The notes under the pieces are model-generated. The model did not search any database. It was given only the letters and a program-made list of their open reading frames with translations, and was not told where the DNA came from. From Caloramator sp. mosi_1 (GTDB lineage Bacteria; Bacillota; Clostridia; Clostridiales; Caloramatoraceae): a DNA stretch of 64,000 nucleotides. Position numbers and translations under genes: made by a program. Positions 42,342-52,579 of the stretch are shown in pieces (within the stretch, counting starts at the first letter, position 1; every line of letters begins with the position of its first letter). The DNA lies in the NCBI RefSeq assembly GCF_028622835.1, contig NZ_CP117677.1:1570001-1634000 (forward strand), in the 5' to 3' direction.

Positions 42342-43115
42342 TCAGTTTTCTTTAGGCAAGGATTCCGCAGTCATTGCTTTAATAACTCCTTCTCTTTGCT
42401 TCATTGTATAGCTCTCACCTTTGATAACTACAAAATGGCAATGATGAACAAACCTATCTAAAATAGCGGTAGCTAAGACAGGATCATAAAAGATTCTTGC
42501 CCATTCTTCAAACACTTTATTCGAGGTTATAATTATAGAGCCATTTTTATATCTTCTTGAAATTATTTCATAAAAATCATCGACGCTATTTTGATTAAGC
42601 TTCTTAAGCCCTAATTCATCTAATATAAGCAAATCAGGTGTTGTATAATATCTAAGTTTTTGATGAAATGAGTTATCTGCCCTTAATATGTAAAGCTCTT
42701 CAAGCATTTCATTTACGGTAGTAAAAAGTACTTTATATCCTTGGGCAACTGCCTTTAATCCTATAGAAATAGCTAAATGTGTTTTACCTGTTCCTGGCGG
42801 ACCTATAAAGGCCACATTTTCATTTTTGCGGACAAATTCACAGGTCGCCAGATTATAAATAAATCTCTTATTAATATTAGGATGATAATTAAAATTATAT
42901 TCTTCACGAGTTTTATGTTGCGGGAATCTTGCTTTGCTTGTTCTTTTTATATTGCTGTTATTTTGCCTATTTAAAACTTCATAATTTATCAAAAGCTCAA
43001 AGAATTCCATATAGGATAAGTTATTTTTCAATGCTTCCTCATTTCTAACATCAAGGGTTTTTATTATTCCTGAAAGTTTTAAATCCCTAAGACGGGATAC
43101 TAATGAATCATTCAT
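42342..43115 (-). CDS. istB: IS21 helper ATPase IstB
   Basis: 257 residues, unbroken. Walker A NVAFIGPPGTGKTHLAISIG, Walker B LLILDELGLKKL, sensor region ITSNKVFEEW. The ATG overlaps the istA stop by 4 bases. AAA+ ATPase that selects the target and activates the IstA transposase. Confidence 0.93.
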   Translation of the reverse strand: MNDSLVSRLRDLKLSGIIKTLDVRNEEALKNNLSYMEFFELLINYEVLNRQNNSNIKRTSKARFPQHKTREEYNFNYHPNINKRFIYNLATCEFVRKNENVAFIGPPGTGKTHLAISIGLKAVAQGYKVLFTTVNEMLEELYILRADNSFHQKLRYYTTPDLLILDELGLKKLNQNSVDDFYEIISRRYKNGSIIITSNKVFEEWARIFYDPVLATAILDRFVHHCHFVVIKGESYTMKQREGVIKAMTAESLPKEN

Positions 43116-44579
43116 CTGTTTAACTCTCCTAAGGTTGATAATTTATCATATTCTCTTAAATCTCTGGTAATGGATGTTTGTTCTTGGTTTGTATAGCTTT
43201 CATTTGACTTAACAGGTAAATTTATTATCCTTTTTTCACATATTCTTTTTACAACTTTATAGCTGTATGCATCATAAGACATAGCTCTTAAGCAGGTTGA
43301 ATCTATTATTTCATCACTATATTCTTTTCTTAAGGATAAGATGCCCGCAATAGTCCTATAATCATATTTTTTAAGGTTACCCTGCTTTATGAAATTTTCA
43401 AAGAACATTAGAGCATTATCCCCAATTTCTTTAATCTCTTCTCTTTGTCTTGACAGTATGTCTTCACTTGATATATTCTTACTATTAGGGTAATGTTTAT
43501 TATTTGTTGTGTAATGGCCCTTATCACCGTTCCAAAGTGTATGTAGGGCTATTTCTTTTCTTTAAAGTAGATTTTAATTAAATCATTTACAATGATTGCT
43601 TCTACTTCTTGCCCAATGTATGCATATGGTACTGAATAATAATTGCCGTCATAAGATATGTGGCAGTTTGTGTTTACTTTACATTTAACAGAGTTTGATA
43701 AGATAAAGTCATCTGCTGGAAGTGATGATAGTTTTTCTTTTTCTATGGAATAAAAACTTCAGCGGGGATTTTCTTTGTTGTACCATGCTATCTAACATTT
43801 GCAATAGTATCAAGCCATTCTCTTGAAAAGCTTATCGCTTCATCTATGTTTTTAAAATTTCTTCCTTTAAAACAATTATTCTTTACATAATCAACATTTG
43901 ATTCTACTTTTCCTTTATCTGTTGGAGTTCTTACTCTGCAGGGCTGTGCCCAAAATCCATAGTGTGCAGCAAAAGCTGCATAGTTTTTCTGCACTGTTGG
44001 CTCGTAAAAATCTGCCTCCAATATTCCAGATTTTAAATTGTCTATTTTTACAGTTTCAGGCACTCCTCCAAAGTATTTAAAATCATTCTTATGACATTCT
44101 ATAAATGTTTTAACAGATTGATTTAAAACAACTTCTATGTACATATATCTTGAATAACTTAATGTCATTACAAAAACCCATGCCTTTTTATGCTTACCAT
44201 TCACATTTAATGTACCTATGTAACCAAAATCAACTTGTGCCTCTTCCCCTGGCAAAGTGTTTAATACCATATATGCCTTTGGAGGCTGATTTTTTATACT
44301 TTTAACATATCTTTTTACTGTATCATAGCTCCCTGTAAAATTAAACTCTCTTTGCATATCCTGAAATATTCTCATTGCTCCAAGATCTTTAGTAACTTGT
44401 ATATTTATATATTCCTTATATGGATCAAGAATAGAAGGTTTTTCTTTTCTTTCAACAACTCCCTTCTCATTAATTTTATTAAGTACATTCCTTACGGTTT
44501 TTCTATCTATTTTAAGAATTGATGCAATTTGAGTTTTGTTATATCCTTTATTAAACAGTGTTTCTATTGTTGTATGCAT
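43112..44579 (-). CDS. istA: IS21 transposase IstA, frameshifted
   Basis: ATG 44579. An N-terminal HTH (NKTQIASILKIDRKTVRNVL), then the DDE core with AQVDFGYIG (first Asp), VKIDNLKSG (second Asp) and DKGKVESNVDYVKNN (Glu). Breaks near 43790, 43560 and 43420. About 490 residues when joined. C-terminal beta-barrel part is split. Confidence 0.88.
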
Positions 44580-44786
44580 TTCTACCCCAGCATTTAAATC
44601 CCTCCCTTAAAGATATTTTAATCTTTAAAGGAGCTTAATTTCCATCTTTACTGGGGAAAAATCTTCCCTTTTTCGGGTAATTTTATTTTACCAGTAATAT
44701 ACATATGAAGGAGAATTTGTAATTTTTCTCTTTCAATGTATTAAACTAAAAATGACACAAATAACATTAGACTATTTTTAAGTCGA

Positions 44787-44948
44787 TTGAATACTAGCTA
44801 CGCTTGTGATTTTGCTTTCCTTAATAAATTCTTTTAGTTGTGCCTTTGATAAAATTGATATTAAAAATCTCCTCCTTGTACTTTTCTCTTAATTCTTGCC
44901 AAGAAGGAGATTTCTAAACCACTTTACACAAAATTCTTTACAGACTCC
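44787..44948 (-). mobile_element. IS256 end remnant
   Basis: On the minus strand the first 28 codons of an IS256 transposase (SILSKAQLKEFIKESKIT), preceded by its GGAGG leader, ending with TTTACACAAAATTCTTTACAG at about 44921-44941. The rest of the element is lost. A neighbour of the IS21 end. Confidence 0.75.
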
Positions 44949-45253
44949 ACAAAAATGTATCTTCAACATGGAGAGGTGCTGATGCATTTGGGTATTATTG
45001 GCAAAACAACGCTATAGCTTATAAAAAATTCACATCCTATACTATAGATGCATGGAACTATGGATTTAAAGGATATGCTGTATCCCTATTAACAAGTACA
45101 GGACGTGCGTATCATACTTTAATTATTGTTGGGTATGATTCTGTTAACAAAGACCTTATATGTGCAGCACACACAGGTAACACTAATACGGCTTCTCTAA
45201 AATCTAAAGCAAGTGGAGCACCTGGTGGTTTTATAATATATAAGACATGGTGA
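44948..45253 (+). pseudogene. Amidase_6-domain protein, C-terminal fragment
   Basis: Starts at the IS256 end and reads HKNVSSTWRGADAFGYYWQN, then FKGYAVSLLTSTGRAYHTLI with the catalytic His, and AAHTGNTNTASLKSK, ending IIYKTW and TGA 45251-45253. This matches the C-terminal half of the putative Amidase_6 (papain-like) secreted proteins of clostridia. The N-terminal half with the Cys was removed by IS256. Confidence 0.75.
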
Positions 45254-45484
45254 TAAAAAAGTATTTTTATACAAAAGTTTACATAAAGTAGAATAATACA
45301 AATAGATTTAGGTAAATGTATTATTCTACTATTTTAGTTTTTATTTGTGTTGTTTAGAAATGAAAAGGGCATATATTATTTTTATTGACATTTTATAGGT
45401 CTACGTACAATTTACAGTATAAATATTAAGTAGTGATATTTTATAAGATTAAAAGCTAATAATTCTCTTTATAAAGAAGTAGCC

Positions 45485-45640
45485 TAAATAACTGATAAAC
45501 TTGATATTATCATTGCTAAAAATAAATTTGATTATACTGTTTGTTATGGAGAATTTCAATATAAGGTTGCTAGTAGGGATTACCCTTGTGGGGTCATTGT
45601 TAAAAGTGAAAAACCTATTGGTCAATTTGCTTATTATTGA
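45485..45640 (+). pseudogene. Short coding remnant, unknown
   Basis: After a TAA near 45491, an open stretch of about 50 residues reads ITDKLDIIIAKNKFDYTVCY then KVASRDYPCGVIVKSEKPIG. No start or ribosome binding site. No family assigned. The remainder of 45254-45780 appears non-coding. Confidence 0.3.
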
Positions 45641-45802
45641 TATATTAAATATTTTTGAATTTAATTTTTAGTTGATGAATTAAAATTATTTTTTAAAATA
45701 GGATATTTTTTACTTGTTAATCGTTTAATATATAAAAGAGGAGCATTCCTGTAATGAAATAATTTAAGAGTGGATAAAAAAGCACCTCCTGATAGAATAC
45801 GG

Positions 45803-45832
45803 GGTATAAGGCTTTGCAAAGCTTATCCCTAA
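45803..45832 (+). other. Stem-loop at the IS110 left end
   Basis: GGGTATAAGGCTTTG faces CAAAGCTTATCCC, 30 bases before the transposase gene. It marks the 5' non-coding end of the IS110 element. Confidence 0.55.
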
Positions 45833-45863
45833 TTAAATAAAACTATCATTGGAGGTACCTAAA

Positions 45864-47147
45864 ATGAATTATAACCAAAACAAAAGAATAATGCAAATAA
45901 ATGAACAAACTTTAATTATTGGTGTTGATATTGCAAAAGAGCGCCATGTAGCAAGAGCACAGGATTTTAGAGGTATTGAGTATGGAAAAACTCTTTATTT
46001 CAGCAATGATAATAAAGGTTTTATTGAACTTTACAATTGGTTCAATAAGTTATGTGCGGAGCATGCTAAAACCAATGTGATTGTAGGTATGGAACCTACA
46101 GGACATTACTGGTTTTGCTTAGCAAAGTTTTTAAGACAAAAAGGAATAAAAATAGCTATTGTTAATCCTATGCATGTGAAAAAAGTAAAGAGCTTGATGA
46201 TAACTCTCCAACAAAAATGATCCGAAGGATGCGAGAGTTATAGCACAACTTCTTAAAGATGGTAGATTTGCAGAGCCTAATATGCCACAAGGAATATATG
46301 CAGATTTAAGAACAGCTATGAACCTTAGAGATATGCTAATAAAAGAAGTACAACTGTAAAAGCAAAAATATCACGCTGGCTTGATATATATTTCCCTGAG
46401 TTTGAAGATGTATTTTCATCTTGGGAAGGGAAAACAGCATTATTAACATTAAAACATTTATCTACACCATCAAAAATATCACAAACAAGTGCAGAAGATA
46501 TTTTAATTTTGTGGAAAACAGAAGTTCAAAGAGCTGTAGGCATAAAACGTGCTCAATTGCTTGTGGATAAAGCTAAAATATCTATAGGTTTAACTGAAGG
46601 CATTGAAATGGTTGAATACGAGCTTAAATATCTTTTAGACAGATACGATGCTTTGATGTTAAAGTTAGAGGATTTAATGGTTAAAGTTGAAGCTATCCTA
46701 AATGAAATACCAGGAGCAAATGAGATGTTGTTAATACCAGGGCTTGGTCTTGTAACTGTTGCAGGATTCTTATCTGAAGTTTGTGAATTGGTACAATATG
46801 CACATCCACGCCAAATTCAGAAACTTGCTGGTTTAACTTTAAAAGAATATAGTTCCGGTAAACACAAAGGACAAACAACTATAACCAAAAGAGGAAGGCG
46901 AAAGCTTAGAGCATTGTTATTTAAAGCTATAATGCCTATGGTTGCTAAAAATTCAGAATTTAAGGCACTGCATCAATACTATACAACACGCACCAATAAT
47001 CCTCTAAAGAAGAAACAATCACTTATAGCATTATGCTGCAAGCTTATAAGAGTTCTTTATGCAATAGGGACAAAAGGTACTGCTTATAATCCACAAAAAC
47101 TAATGAATGATATTAAACATCCAGAAGTAACAGGGAAAGCTGCTTAA
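45864..47147 (+). CDS. IS110-family transposase, frameshifted
   Basis: ATG 45864 after TGGAGGTACC. The DEDD RuvC-like domain is at the N-terminus: IIGVDIAKERHVARAQD (first Asp), NVIVGMEPTGHYWF (Glu), then after two shifts near 46190-46215 a NDPKDARVIAQLL stretch (Asp pair). The C-terminal Transposase_20 domain holds IPGLGLVTVAGFLSEV, LAGLTLKEYSSGKHKG and the catalytic Ser region. One more break near 46357. About 428 residues. Acts with a bridge RNA to recombine donor and target. Confidence 0.9.
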
Positions 47148-47179
47148 TAATTGTTGATAACTATTTTATTATAGTTTAA

Positions 47180-47410
47180 TTATAAATTATCCATAGATTT
47201 TTAGATTGTAGTTCTTTGACATATATAAAGCTTGGAGTAGTTGGTAGTGAAAATCACCATTAGGGCACTGACCCTGCAAAGGAGCATAACCGACATCCAC
47301 CTCATGGATAGGTTGAACGAAGGAATTTAGGGACGATGATCCTGTGAGACATGGGAGGGTAGACCACCTTGAGAATTGTGGAGATCCATTGGCAAACATA
47401 ATTTACCAAA
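47180..47410 (+). ncRNA. Candidate IS110/IS1111 bridge RNA
   Basis: The 260 bases after the transposase stop are much richer in GC than their surroundings and show structure: GGGCACTGACCCTGC, CATCCACCTCATGGATAGG, GAGGGTAGACCACC-type hairpins. There is no convincing coding. IS1111-type members encode the guide RNA in the right non-coding end, and this fits by size and position. Ends near the AT-rich ATTTACCAAATAATTATTAT. Not verified by a covariance model. Confidence 0.5.
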
Positions 47411-47566
47411 TAATTATTATGTTTGTTAAAGTCGACCCTGTAATTCCAATATCTCTTATAAATATAAGTTATATCCATGTACTTTATTATGTCAATTATG
47501 AAAATCTAAGAATGATTGAGTATATTAAAGAAAATTAAAGATTATAGAGGGAGGTGAACTTAAAAG

Positions 47567-48079
47567 TTGAACAATAATTTTTCAATTCTTACAGAAAAGG
47601 AATTTGTTGAAATATATCAACGCAATGTAGATACTGTTTACCGGATTTGCTATATTTACTTGAGAAACCATGATGATACGGAAGATGCTGTTCAATCTGT
47701 GTTTATGAAATTACTTAAAAATAATAAAAAGTTTGAAAGTTCTGAACATGAAAAAGCATGGTTAATTTTAACTTCTAAGAATTACTGTAAAGATGTATTA
47801 AAAAGTTGGTGGAGAAAACACCGAATTAGTATTGATGATATTCCAGAAATTGCTTGCTGGGACAATAGTCAAATTGCTTGTGAAGTTTTAGAAAAATTAC
47901 TATCCTTACCAGCAAAATACAAAGAAGTTTTATATTTATATTATTATGAGGGATATTCTATAAAGGATATTTCAAAGCTCTTGGGTAGAAATGAAAGTAC
48001 TATTCAAACACAACTATCTACTGGACGTAAACGTCTTAAAATAAGTATTGGAGGTGAGTATAATGAAAAACCATATTAA
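47567..48079 (+). CDS. ECF-type sigma-70 factor
   Basis: 170 residues, unbroken. TTG 47567 with GGGAGGTG upstream. Region 2 has TVYRICYIYLRNHDDTEDAV (DAEDxxQ-type) with SVFMKLLKN; region 4 has LPAKYKEVLYLYYYEGYSIK and the SKLLGRNESTIQTQLSTGR helix-turn-helix. Overlaps the next gene by 17 bases, which is likely its anti-sigma partner. Confidence 0.9.
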   Translation: MNNNFSILTEKEFVEIYQRNVDTVYRICYIYLRNHDDTEDAVQSVFMKLLKNNKKFESSEHEKAWLILTSKNYCKDVLKSWWRKHRISIDDIPEIACWDNSQIACEVLEKLLSLPAKYKEVLYLYYYEGYSIKDISKLLGRNESTIQTQLSTGRKRLKISIGGEYNEKPY

Positions 48080-49106
48080 TGAACTATTTGATAGTTTTAC
48101 CCCTAAAGAAGAACAAAAAGCAAATATACTCCACAAGATAATGAATGAAAGAGAACGTAGAACATCTATAAATAGCAAATATTTTTATGGATGGAGAGGT
48201 TTTCTACGTCCAGCCATTGCTTGTTTGTTTTGTTTGTTAATTGCAATTTGTGTATTTGCGTTTAGGGAAGAGTGAACACAATTACCGTGTATGCTTATGG
48301 TGAAAATGTGGAAATTACAAACAATGGTGTAATGCTTTCTACTGGTGTTATAAATGATAATGGTGAAATGAAGGGGCAGCTTATGCAGTTATATGTTAAA
48401 GGCAAAAACATTGAAAAAATTAGATTTTCATGTAAAAATCAATATATTGATTTTACTGATTGGACGGAAAGTAGATCTAATTTTAGTATGGAAAAACAGT
48501 TTACTATACATTATGGTAAAAAGGTATCTGATTATGATTATCTTGTAGTTAACTGGAATCCAGAAAATACTATAAGGGAGCTTACTGATAAGAAAAATAA
48601 TTCTATTGTAAAACTTAGTCCTAAATTAAGAAATGATATTATTGTTATGGAAATAACATTTATGAATGGGAAAAAAGAAACAAAAGCTGTTGTTATAAAC
48701 ATTAGAGATGATGGGAAAATATTTGCTAAACTTCAGGATTATGTTGTAGATCCAAAGGATGATTTTGTATTGAATCCTCAAAATAAATTACAAAAACAGA
48801 CTCAAAAAACAATGAAGAAAAATTGAAAAATACAAATGGAAAACACACTCAAGAAGAAATTGAAAGTGCAAAAGAAGTTGCTAGAAAATATTATTCTAAG
48901 ACAGTTTTTAAAGGTAAAATTGATTCTATTGAATATTTAGAGGATTTGTCTTCGCTTAGCAGTTATATACATGATGAATACAAGAATTGGAACATTATTG
49001 CTTTTAAAGTTTATGAAACTTTAAAGAATCCAGGTTTGCCAAGGATAATTATTCTAGCAAAGGAAAATGATAAAAAGATTGGGTTGTAATCAATGAAGGT
49101 TATTAG
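48063..49106 (+). CDS. Membrane anti-sigma-like protein, frameshifted
   Basis: ATG 48063 after TTGGAGGTGAG. A cytosolic N-terminal 50 residues (MKNHINELFDSFTPKEEQKA), one membrane helix (AIACLFCLLIAICVFAF), and a large extracellular part of about 270 residues. Breaks at 48265, 48815 and 49078 are single-base losses; the corrected end is KKDWVVINEGY. No zinc-ligand HHCC motif. Its coupling with the sigma factor supports control by sequestration at the membrane. Confidence 0.75.
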
Positions 49107-49200
49107 TTTAAAAATAGTTTTAAAATACTAAATTATCCATTAAGCTTGTTAAGTATTATTGGACCTATGTCAATATGGTAGACACAAAAACACGAATTTA

Positions 49201-49437
49201 CTATGCTGATTTTTTAGCCATATCTTCATATTGCTGAGAGGTAATATATCCAATGATGCTATGGATTCTCTTTCTGTTATACCATGATTCTATGTATTCA
49301 AATATTGCCAGTCTTGCAGCATTAAAATCATAGTAGGTTACTATGTTAACCTCTTCCTTTTTAGGGCATTATGAAAAGACTCAATACAGGCATTGTCATA
49401 GGGATTTCCCTTGGAACTGAATGAGTGAATAAATTTA
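49201..49437 (-). pseudogene. IS3-family transposase (OrfB) C-terminal fragment
   Basis: The minus strand reads FIHSFSSKGNPYDNACIESF, then HNALKKEEVNIVTYYDFNAA and YNRKRIHSIIGYITSQQYED, the rve-domain end with the catalytic Glu of IS3 elements. A break near 49365. The N-terminal half is absent. Confidence 0.88.
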
Positions 49438-49500
49438 GGCTCTTTGTCAATAGTTGGGGCGGGTATTCGATTAGAATTCCTGTCCCTTTTCTTGTATCAA
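49438..49500 (-). mobile_element. ISL3 end remnant
   Basis: GGCTCTTTGTCAATAGTTGG at 49438 is identical to the inverted complement of the ISL3 right end at 12401, followed by GGCGGGTATTCGATTAGAAT. Nothing else of the element remains. Confidence 0.85.
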
Positions 49501-49502
49501 AA

Positions 49503-49610
49503 TCATCGTCTAAAGACAAAATTGAACGTTTCCTTGATACGATAAGCCTTGAGAAATCAGGGCTTTTTGCTTTTTGTCAGAGTATTCTTGGAGACGAGGG
49601 GAATTATTGT
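49503..49610. repeat. Dispersed repeat R1 carrying a terminator, copy 2
   Basis: Near-copy of 37412-37520, with the same AAGCCTTGA-GAAA-TCAGGGCTT hairpin and T-run (49544-49570) and the trailing GGAGACGAGGGGAATT. It directly follows an ISL3 end. 49611-49876 shows no gene. Confidence 0.7.
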
Positions 49611-49876
49611 CTAATAAAAATTTTTGTAGAGAAGGAATTTTGATAATTTTGTTGAAATACTTTATTAATAATGAGAGTTTAAAAGCATTGTAATTGAGTT
49701 ATGAAGTAAAGGTAAAATTTTGTAGTAATCTCTAACAAATATGGCATTTCATAATCAATAATTTAATTTGGTCAAGAAAAAACCTATAGGCATATATAAA
49801 ATAGGTTTAACATCTATAGAAAAATGGTAAGAAAGCATATTATACTTAAATTATAGCAAGTTCCAGTGAGCTATTA

Positions 49877-50041
49877 ATGAAAAGAGCAATATCAAAGAAA
49901 GATTTTTTATTTGTACATTCATATTATGATCGCTGGGTTAATTGAGAAACGGGTGTTAGGCATAAGGTCAGTAGAAAATCAAGAAATACTGCTTATATTT
50001 TCGCTTTGATAGAAAAATATTCAAACAATGATGGGAAATAA
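49877..50041 (+). pseudogene. Small ORF split by an in-frame TGA
   Basis: MKRAISKKDFLFVHSYYDRW then VN, a TGA at 49943-49945, and the same frame continues ETGVRHKVSRKSRNTAYIFA to a TAA at 50039. It totals about 54 codons. The TGA is not next to a homopolymer, so it looks like a nonsense change. No family recognised. Confidence 0.35.
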
Positions 50042-50073
50042 GATTAAAACAAATTATAAAGGGGACACCGAAA

Positions 50074-51038
50074 TTGGATATAAGCAAAATAAAAACGCTA
50101 TCGTATGATGAGTTACGTGCCTTATATAGAGAATTCCTACATAGTCAGAGTATTGCAAAGGCAACTATAAACACATCTTATGTTGATACCTTCTACCTCT
50201 GGAGGAAAGGGAGTAAAGACCTGTTTTAGAATACGGTAACTTCGCCTGCTTTTGAGAATGATGCGAAAGAGGCATTAATTAAGGCTCTTTCTGAGAACTC
50301 GACAGGTAATGTCAATTCACTAGTTAATAGTTATTTGTCTCATTTAAGAAGATTCCGTTTATTCTTAGCTTCTGACGGAACTGCTGAAACATCAACGCCT
50401 AAGCAGGATAATACTGCTAATCGTACATATAGACGTAAGAAAAAACTGAGATTAATGTTCCTCAACCATCAACTGAACAGGTGAGTTATATCTTGCTAAG
50501 TGGAATACACTTGAGAACTATCGCCTGCAGGAGAATGCACTTAATAAGCTGTTCTTTGAGCTATGTCCAAATAATACGGATATTATTGATGTCCTTTTGA
50601 AAGCATCAGCGCTTAACGACTTTTATAGTACAAATATTTTCTCTATCTATCCAGTGGCCAAGCACATATGTACTTTGAATATTGATACGAGGCTTAAGGC
50701 CGGAGATGTTACTCTTGTTGGAGACATCCAGTATGTAAATATCGGCGATACAGAGAAGAATTTTTACTCTTTTGCCACAAAGTATTGCAGCCATCACAAT
50801 CAACTCGATTATCCGATTTATGACAGCTACGTCGATGAGGTGCTTCGATATTTTAGAAATCGTGATGGATTCTCAGATTTCCCAGATGGTGATTTGAAAG
50901 AATATATTAAATTTAAACGTATACTGATAAATTTTCGTGCTTTTTATGGCTTGGATAAATATAACCTGAAGCAAATTGATCAGTATCTTTGTTTACTTGG
51001 GAAGGATTACTTCCTAAAACCTATGGAAAGAAAATTAG
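50074..51038 (+). CDS. Unknown protein of a two-gene accessory pair, with internal stop
   Basis: TTG 50074 after AAAGGGG. LSYDELRALYREFLHSQSIA followed by KATINTSYVDTFYLWRKG resembles a SAM-like DNA-binding head of tyrosine recombinases. A TAG at 50228 (LF-stop-NTV) is a true nonsense codon, most simply a former Trp. After breaks near 50440 and 50485 the C-terminal part contains FYSFATKYCSHHNQLDYPIY and LIKFRAFYGLDKYNLKQID-like blocks of a conserved unknown family. Composition is visibly richer in GC than the neighbours. Paired with the nuclease-like gene that follows. Confidence 0.5.
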
Positions 51039-51052
51039 GGGGACAAATAGTT

Positions 51053-52057
51053 ATGAAGATTCATTATTTCCAAAGATATCATGCGAAAGAGAATGTCGCA
51101 ACAGCAAATACGATGCTACTATTATCTCGGCTATATTCATACTCTCCAGATAAGTTCTTTCGTTTCCTGAAATCAGAATTCTTTTCAGATTCCTTTGAAC
51201 CAGAGATTGTTTTTAACCTTCAGGAAAAGAGTACTGAAAGTATCCCAGATGCTACCATTACACAAGAAAGCTTTAAAATTGTTGTTGAGACAAAAATGTC
51301 TGACTGGTTTTATTCAGATCAGTTACTACGACATTTAAAATCTTTTGGTGATGAAAAGTATAAAGTAATAATTACTTTAGCACCGGAGTTGATGGCTCCA
51401 GAAAAGAAAAAGAATTCGAGGACCAATTAAAGAAATATAATGCCTCACAGAGATATCCTGTCATGCACGTTAATACCACTTTCGATGGTATTATTGATGC
51501 GATACGAGATGTTATTGATGATAGGGATTATGAAATGCAAGAAGTTTTAGAAGACTTCTTGAATTACTGTTATAACGATAAACTCATAATTGTTTCAGAT
51601 TCATGGAAACGTATGAGAGTACAACTGGCAGGTACTACATTTAATTTTAATGTTAGTGAGAACCTTTATTATGATGATATTGAGCATGGATTTAGTGCAC
51701 ATGATTATCTCGGTCTATATAAAGAAAAAGTGTAAGAGCAATCGGGAAAATCAATGCCATCATCACTGCAGTTACTACAGAAAATGGCCTTGAGTATAAA
51801 GCCGAACTTGGAGAATTGACCGAAGAAAGAAAGCAGCAAATTGACCGGGCTAGAGAAGATGGTAAAAACTATGGCTATGTAATGGATGCTACAAGATATT
51901 TTTCGTAGAAAAATTCTACGAGACTGATTTTAAGAAGATAACTCCAAGGGCACCAATGGGCTCACGAGTATTTGATTTAACACAAATTCTTGAAACAGAA
52001 AAACTACCTGGAATTGCGGAGATCGCAGAGTTACTTAAGTATAAGACATGGGGTTAG
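51053..52057 (+). CDS. PD-(D/E)XK-like nuclease, second gene of the pair, frameshifted
   Basis: ATG 51053 with AGGGGGAC upstream. MKIHYFQRYHAKENVATANT, a GDEKYKVIITLAPEL strand and FKIVVETKMSDWFYSDQLLR, where Glu-x-Lys plus the upstream acid suggests a PD-(D/E)XK nuclease core. Breaks near 51408, 51733 and 51905. About 334 residues ending AELLKYKTWG. Same unusual composition as its partner, pointing to transfer as one unit. Confidence 0.55.
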
Positions 52058-52112
52058 TTACTGGAGTGAACAAATATGTATGTTGGTTCATTGGAGGAAC
52101 GTCGAGATTGTT

Positions 52113-52200
52113 ACTGGTAAAATAAAATTACCCGAAAAAGGGAAGATTTTTCCCCAGTAAAGATGGAAATCAAGCTCCTTTAAAGATTAAAATATCTGAT
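52113..52200. mobile_element. IS21 right-end remnant
   Basis: TTACTGGTAAAATAAAATTA followed by CCCGAAAAAGGGAAGATTTT is the inverse of 44610-44695 from IS21 element 1. No coding remains. It immediately follows the nuclease-like gene pair. Confidence 0.85.
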
Positions 52201-52382
52201 AGTGTAAAGTAAATATGAAAAAATAGCGTAGCTAGACGTATAATTAATCAAAAATGCTTATGTTTTTAATGAATTTCAATTAATTAGACGTGATAATTAG
52301 GGATTTATAAAAAATAGGCATGCTGAAGGCACCTACAAAAACTTAAAAATTGTAGGTGTATAAATAAATATGTATTTTTTAG

Positions 52383-52480
52383 CTAAGCAGATAGAAGCCA
52401 GTTATTTATTGCTGTTTCATCAACTGAAATACCAGCTACTTGTGCAGGAGTTAGGTTGTTTAAAGAATAATGAGTGTTTA
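52383..52480 (-). pseudogene. IS6-like transposase, C-terminal piece
   Basis: The minus strand reads HYSLNNLTPAQVAGISVDET and AINNWLLSA. It completes the FHYNFLRPH motif at 55060. IS21 element 2 separates the two. 52201-52382 is non-coding, with an ACCTACA...TGTAGGT hairpin near the element end. Confidence 0.75.
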
Positions 52481-52579
52481 GTATAAACTAATACTAGGCC
52501 AAAAATATAATTGAAAATTAGGCCACCTAGAATAGATACTTTCTCTTATGGAAAGGATAACATAATAACATAAGAGGAA

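Larger units (their letters stand above)
42283..44695 (-). mobile_element. IS21-family element 1
   Basis: The left end CCCCACTTTCGGGAAGATTT and, near 44650-44690, the complement of TTACCCGAAAAAGGGAAGAT are inverted. It contains istA and istB on the minus strand. A 90-bp fragment of the same right end recurs at 52113-52200. Confidence 0.85.

Noticed and set aside
45860..47420. Group II intron as the explanation for the structured RNA near 47200
   Set aside because: No reverse transcriptase or domain V-like sequence; the adjacent enzyme is a clear IS110 transposase.
47187..47538. Short ORFs on both strands within the region after the IS110 transposase
   Set aside because: They overlap a structured non-coding stretch, lack ribosome binding sites and have no protein-like conservation; bridge RNA explains the region better.
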